Of a DNA stretch of 64,000 nt, positions 60,429 to 64,000 are shown piece by piece (the stretch's first letter is position 1; each line of letters starts with the position of its first letter). The translations under genes and the position numbers were made by a program. The notes below the pieces were generated by a model that saw nothing but the letters and a program-made list of their open reading frames with translations, did no database searches and had not been told where the DNA came from. Origin of the DNA: Cotesia glomerata (taxonomy: Eukaryota > Arthropoda > Insecta > Hymenoptera > Braconidae); contig NC_058158.1 of assembly GCF_020080835.1 (NCBI RefSeq), forward strand, positions 36,288,305-36,352,304, read 5' to 3'.

Positions 60429-61933
60429 TTATCTTTCTTCTGATTGAACTTCAATGATGAAATGGCAGTTTTGGAATACCATACATTGAGACTCTTCAAA
60501 TTTTTTCACGCACAAACCTAAGTCTTGATCATAAAATACTGTAGAACAGATAAATGAATGAGGAGTTTCACAATCATCGAATTGAGAAGTTGAATTTTTC
60601 TTTCTTGCAAAGTAAATTTAAATTTTTTTTGATGGCGTAATGTATCAACTTTAACTTCATTTGATGCTGATGAACAAGGTTGGTCAAAGTTTGATGAAAC
60701 ATTATCTTTGGGTTTGGACATTGAGACTGCTGTTTTAATTAATTTTCCATTTAATACTGGTAAAACATTTGAAATTTTTGTAAAATTTTTTTTCGTCGAA
60801 ACATCTGAATCGGTTGATTTATTCAAAACGGTAATGTTTGTAATTACAGGAGACGGTTTAGTAGATGGAGGAGTGGATCCAACAGTATTTGTTTTTTATT
60901 TAAAACAATTCCATCGGTGATCATAGAATGAGTACGTTTTTTGATGTTAACGGAATCGGCAATATAACCTTCAACTACTGTTGATGACTTCCAACCACCA
61001 TGTCTCTTCATCACTGTCATATCACCTCCAGCATCAGCTAACAATGTGGCAGATGTTCGACGGAAACTATGTCCTGTGTATTTCTTTGCATTTTCTAATT
61101 TTAAAAATTCAGCAATGGTTCTAGGCATTGAACCAAACTTGTTAATTCCTATGGGCTGACAAGTACAGCGACCATTTTGGTAATTCAAAAAAAATCTATC
61201 TGTTTTACAGGTTTGGGGCCTAGCATCCATATATTCTTTTGCGTAGTCGTAATATATACCATTAATGGTAAATGATCTTGGCTGATTATTTTTTGTTATC
61301 GGAACTTTAATAAATAAAGTGTTCTCATCAATTTTTTTGACATCTTCCAGTTTCATGTTCATGAATTCACTTCTTCTTAAAGCACGAGAAATTCCAAATA
61401 TTAAACAAACCTGCAACAGTAATAATAAAATAAACAAATGTTTAGACTATACAGACATTTTCATACTAAACATATCAATAAATATTTAATTACCTTTGTA
61501 GCAAGATATTTAGTATCAGGGGCTTCATTTTGAAATTTTTCGATATTTTCTTTCGAAAAACTCCAGATTTTTTAGCAACGTATTTACACACTTGTTTCTT
61601 CAAAAAAAAAAACGTTACTTTTTTGTAATTACCTGTATCAACATCATCAAATGCTTTGATAGTAGTTTTCAACATCGAATGAAAAGCCCATAAACTGGGA
61701 GGGGCATATTTTTGAGAAAGATTATCAAAGTAGACTACAATTACATCTTCAGAAAAAGAATTTGATTTAACATTTACTTTATGCCATGCTTTAAAAGCAT
61801 TATAAGTTGGCACATACATTCGTCTAGATTTTGTTGGCATTGATTGTAAAGCTATATTCTTCGCCTTTTCTTTTATCTCGTCAGGAACAAAATCATTATA
61901 ATCATCGTCTAAATCACTGTAATCACTGTCCAT
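60429..61933 (-). pseudogene. tyrosine recombinase (Crypton-like), one intron, three frameshifts
   Basis: N-terminal part (61933-61494): acidic start MDSDYSDLDDDYNDFVPDEI, then a core-binding helical domain (SRRMYVPTYNAFKAWHK; APPSLWAFHSMLKTTIKAF). A frameshift in a T-run near 61550 follows. An intron fits GTAATT (61493) to TTGCAG (61412). Catalytic part: Arg in ISRALRRSEF, HSFR for H-x-x-R in TGHSFRRTSATLLADAGG, then HGGW and Tyr in VVEGYI. All R-K-H-R-H/W-Y landmarks are visible. Two more frameshifts, near 60885 (A-run) and 60600, lead into a tail with FDDCETPHSFICSTVFYDQD and a stop at 60431-60429. Such enzymes cut and rejoin circular DNA for insertion. Breaks make it inactive as it stands, though homopolymer sequencing errors could mimic some of them. 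Confidence 0.75.
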
Positions 61934-63227
61934 ATTTATTACGGAATAAGATTGTTGTTAAATTAAATAATGTTCAGAAAATATTTCACACCAGAATAAT
62001 GTTTACGACTGAGCGAAATCGTTAATAAAAAACATTTGAGAATCATTAATGGAGGTTTTAGCATACGACTTCAGACTGAATCATAACCGACAAAAAGATG
62101 TAATTTTAATCATTAATTATTTATTATTTTGTATTTTTTCGGGGCTTTGAATGTTTTTAAATATATTTTTTCGTTTTTTTTTGCGGTGAAAGTCAAATTT
62201 TTAGAGCAGAAATGTATGAATTGATGGTAAATATGAGGCCGTAGCCTAAAAAATTCCTCTCTACTCGTTTCATAATTGTTTATTTAAGTCAACAGTTGAG
62301 CGAGTCCTAAATACGAATTTAGGACACGCAGTGCTATTATAAAATAATTTTGAAACGCAATTACGATCCGTTATTGGGTTAAGTTTTACCATTCGTTAAT
62401 TTGTTTGTCTTGTTGGAGATATTTTGACGATCTTTTACTGAAAAATCGCCGAGTGACGATTATTTTATCATCACGTGTACATGGGTGACGCCATCGCCGA
62501 GACATCGACGCTATTCCGCCAACTTCGTTGAGAGTCAGCTACCTGGACGAGTACCAACCCGAGGGGTTCACTGCTGCCGCAGGGTGAGTCTGATCGCTAA
62601 TCTAGCCCCAGGGTGTCCTCACCGCGATATCGCGATCAATTTTAGTGAATTTCACCAGTGTGATTTTTGGTGTAATTTTTTTTTTGTATTAATTTTTTTT
62701 TGCGAAAGTAATTATTGAATTCCCTTCGGATTATCGAGACGTGTGTGACGACACTCAGAGGCACGGTACCATCGGGGTGTAGTTGTGTGGGTGTTCGTAC
62801 ATTAAAACGTAGATTCAAAGTCTATAGCGTTCGATTCTTATTATTTATTTTTTTTTGTGTTCGAGACGCTGTCATTGAACCAACTTGTTTGACATTATTA
62901 TTACTATTGTTAATGGTCTTATTGGTTGGGACATTGATCTATGCCGACAATTGAATTTGATTTCTTTTTGTTGTTGTTATTAAACGTAACGCCCGAGAAA
63001 TTTGGAGCTGCGTAATATGGGCGTAATACAGCTAGCCCGACTGAGGCGCCATCTCCGAGCGCGAGCCCAAACTTATCTCGAGCTTCAACTACCCAACCAG
63101 CTTAGTCGATTTACCGACCGTAATTAGTTATCCGCCGCGAGCCCGCCAAATTGTTGAATTTTTGAATCATCGTCAAATTAAAGCTACATTGTGTTTAATT
63201 TGCTATTGCAAATTAATTAGGGAATTT

Positions 63228-63475
63228 GCGAGCCACCGACGGACCGAATTTAATTTTTTTATTTATTTGTTTTATTTAATTAATTTATGAGATAAATTAA
63301 TTGTTTATTACATTGTATTATTAATTATAAGTTAAATTGGGAATTTTGCGCGCCATTGACGGACTGAATTTAATTTTTGGTTATGATTAATTAATTTGAA
63401 GATCAATTAATTGCTTACGTCATCGTAGTATTAATTATAAGTTTTATAATTTATTATCTGCGAGCCACCGACGTA
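63228..63475. repeat. tandem repeat, about 116 bp, two and a bit copies
   Basis: GCGAGCCACCGACGGACC begins at 63228, a variant GCGCGCCATTGACGGACT at 63348, and GCGAGCCACCGACG at 63460. Each is followed by GAATTTAATTTTT and, in the first two, by TATTAATTATAAGTT. The spacing is 120 and 112 bp. It lies in the candidate LTR. Confidence 0.85.
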
Positions 63476-63765
63476 TCCATGTTATGTTTGTTTCTTTTCG
63501 TTATTATTGTTCGTTCATTCGGCGAAGAATTAACTGTTATTATAGTAATTTTTGGTAAATTATTAATAATTCTTGGCGACTGTTAAAATGAATTGTTGAC
63601 TGGACATTCGGCGATTACAGTTTTTGTTTTTTTTTCTTTTCCCGAGCTTACTTAGATTTAAGCATTTTACGTTTCGCCGTTCATTCGAATTGTAAATCTC
63701 TTCGTCATCGACCCGCCGCCCGACGACAAACGACAACGACTTCGAATCGTGGAACGGTAAGTTCC

Positions 63766-63776
63766 TGGCGCCCAAC
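63766..63776 (+). other. primer-binding-site-like sequence
   Basis: TGGCGCCCAAC matches the tRNA-Lys-type primer site used by many Gypsy- and BEL-type retroelements. It stands at the right border of the candidate LTR. What follows (63777-64000) is leader-like, non-coding sequence with a short TA run at 63860-63874. Confidence 0.45.
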
Positions 63777-64000
63777 TACTTTCGAAACCCAGGTAAGCCA
63801 TTTTAGGTGGTGCTCTCCGGCCCTGTCGACGCCAGTGCCGGTGAAAAGACCATTATAATATATATATATATATAATTATACATACACACATAAATATTTT
63901 CACTGACATTGGTAAGTTCATTAGTAATTGAAAACTCCATTGTTACTTTGTATTTTAATATGCAATATTTTCTTCGACGACTCAAAGCACCCATTTAAGT

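Larger units (their letters stand above)
59831..62340 (-). mobile_element. Crypton-like tyrosine-recombinase element
   Basis: The ends carry a 10-bp inverted match ATAATAGTAC / GTGCTATTAT. Further in, GTGTCCTAAATTCGT (59976) is mirrored by ACGAATTTAGGACAC (62313). No target duplication is evident, as expected for tyrosine-recombinase elements. A 120-bp hairpin lies at the left end (59838-59961). One gene on the minus strand (61933-60429) codes for the recombinase. A GC-rich stretch (60218-60283) with repeated GGAGCCCC/CAGAGCCCC words lies just beyond the gene's 3' end. Confidence 0.65.
59329..63765 (+). mobile_element. candidate long terminal repeat (5' LTR), interrupted by a Crypton-like element
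   Basis: Starts TGTGACATGGG with a short palindrome TGACATGGG..CCCATGTCA, as Gypsy-type LTRs often do. It is followed by unusually GC-rich, CpG-bearing DNA. A primer-binding-site-like TGGCGCCCAAC starts at 63766, directly after the right end. Without the 2.5 kb insert (59831-62340) the LTR would be about 1.9 kb, which is long. The end before the primer site is TTCC rather than CA, which weakens the call. The internal region and the second LTR would be outside the window. Confidence 0.42.

Noticed and set aside
62485..62954. 77-79 codon frames right of the Crypton-like element
   Set aside because: No similarity to gag, pol or any known protein. They lie in the candidate LTR and end in low-complexity sequence.

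Overview
The window is eukaryotic nuclear DNA from an insect. It is very AT-rich, its genes are split by GT-AG introns, and it is full of hairpin-type DNA transposons, microsatellites and retroelement pieces. Gene content and a PRANC-type gene relic at the left edge fit a parasitoid wasp (Hymenoptera, Ichneumonoidea-like). That placement is inference; nothing in the window fixes the species.

Five complete host genes and one with an open 5' end can be read. TBL2 (WD40 protein with a membrane anchor) runs from 9652 to 42732 on + in seven exons. Its second intron is about 26.9 kb and holds two more genes on the same strand: a REXO1/GOR-type DEDDh exonuclease (to 21408) and an uninterrupted mRNA-capping enzyme (38416-40188). 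TBL2 ends about 330 bp from the end of a convergent TAF6-like (SAGA-type) gene (43063-45959, minus). That gene is head-to-head with acylglycerol kinase AGK (46334-49379, plus), with 374 bp between the start codons. A CD36/LIMP2-type scavenger receptor follows on minus (51914-55905). I rebuilt exon joins by hand; all reading phases close, giving 454, 520, 431 and 514 aa for TBL2, TAF6L, AGK and the CD36 protein.

The left 9.6 kb has a broken PRANC gene end (6-521), weakly supported short exons (1614-1732 plus; 2140-1848 minus; 2757-2808 plus) around a GC-richer possible bidirectional promoter, and a 1.5 kb inverted-repeat element with degenerate internal repeats (4257-5790). An NRF1/Ewg palindrome lies about 1.1 kb upstream of the TBL2 start.

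Mobile DNA shapes most of the rest. Three groups stand out. (i) Two elements of 2.1 and 2.3 kb (49708-51818 and 56996-59248) have about 600 bp inverted arms, the same TAGGGTG tips and 8-bp target duplications. One keeps what looks like the C-terminal half, and the other the N-terminal half, of one transposon protein type. (ii) At least nine hairpin elements with CACTG/CACGG-like tips are flanked by matching dinucleotides, often but not always TA. (iii) From 59249 to the right edge, a (TA)n tract is followed by a possible LTR-retrotransposon 5' end (TG start at 59329, primer-binding-site-like TGGCGCCCAAC at 63766). It is interrupted by a Crypton-like tyrosine-recombinase element (59831-62340) with three frameshifts. 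No rRNA, functional tRNA or CRISPR was seen.
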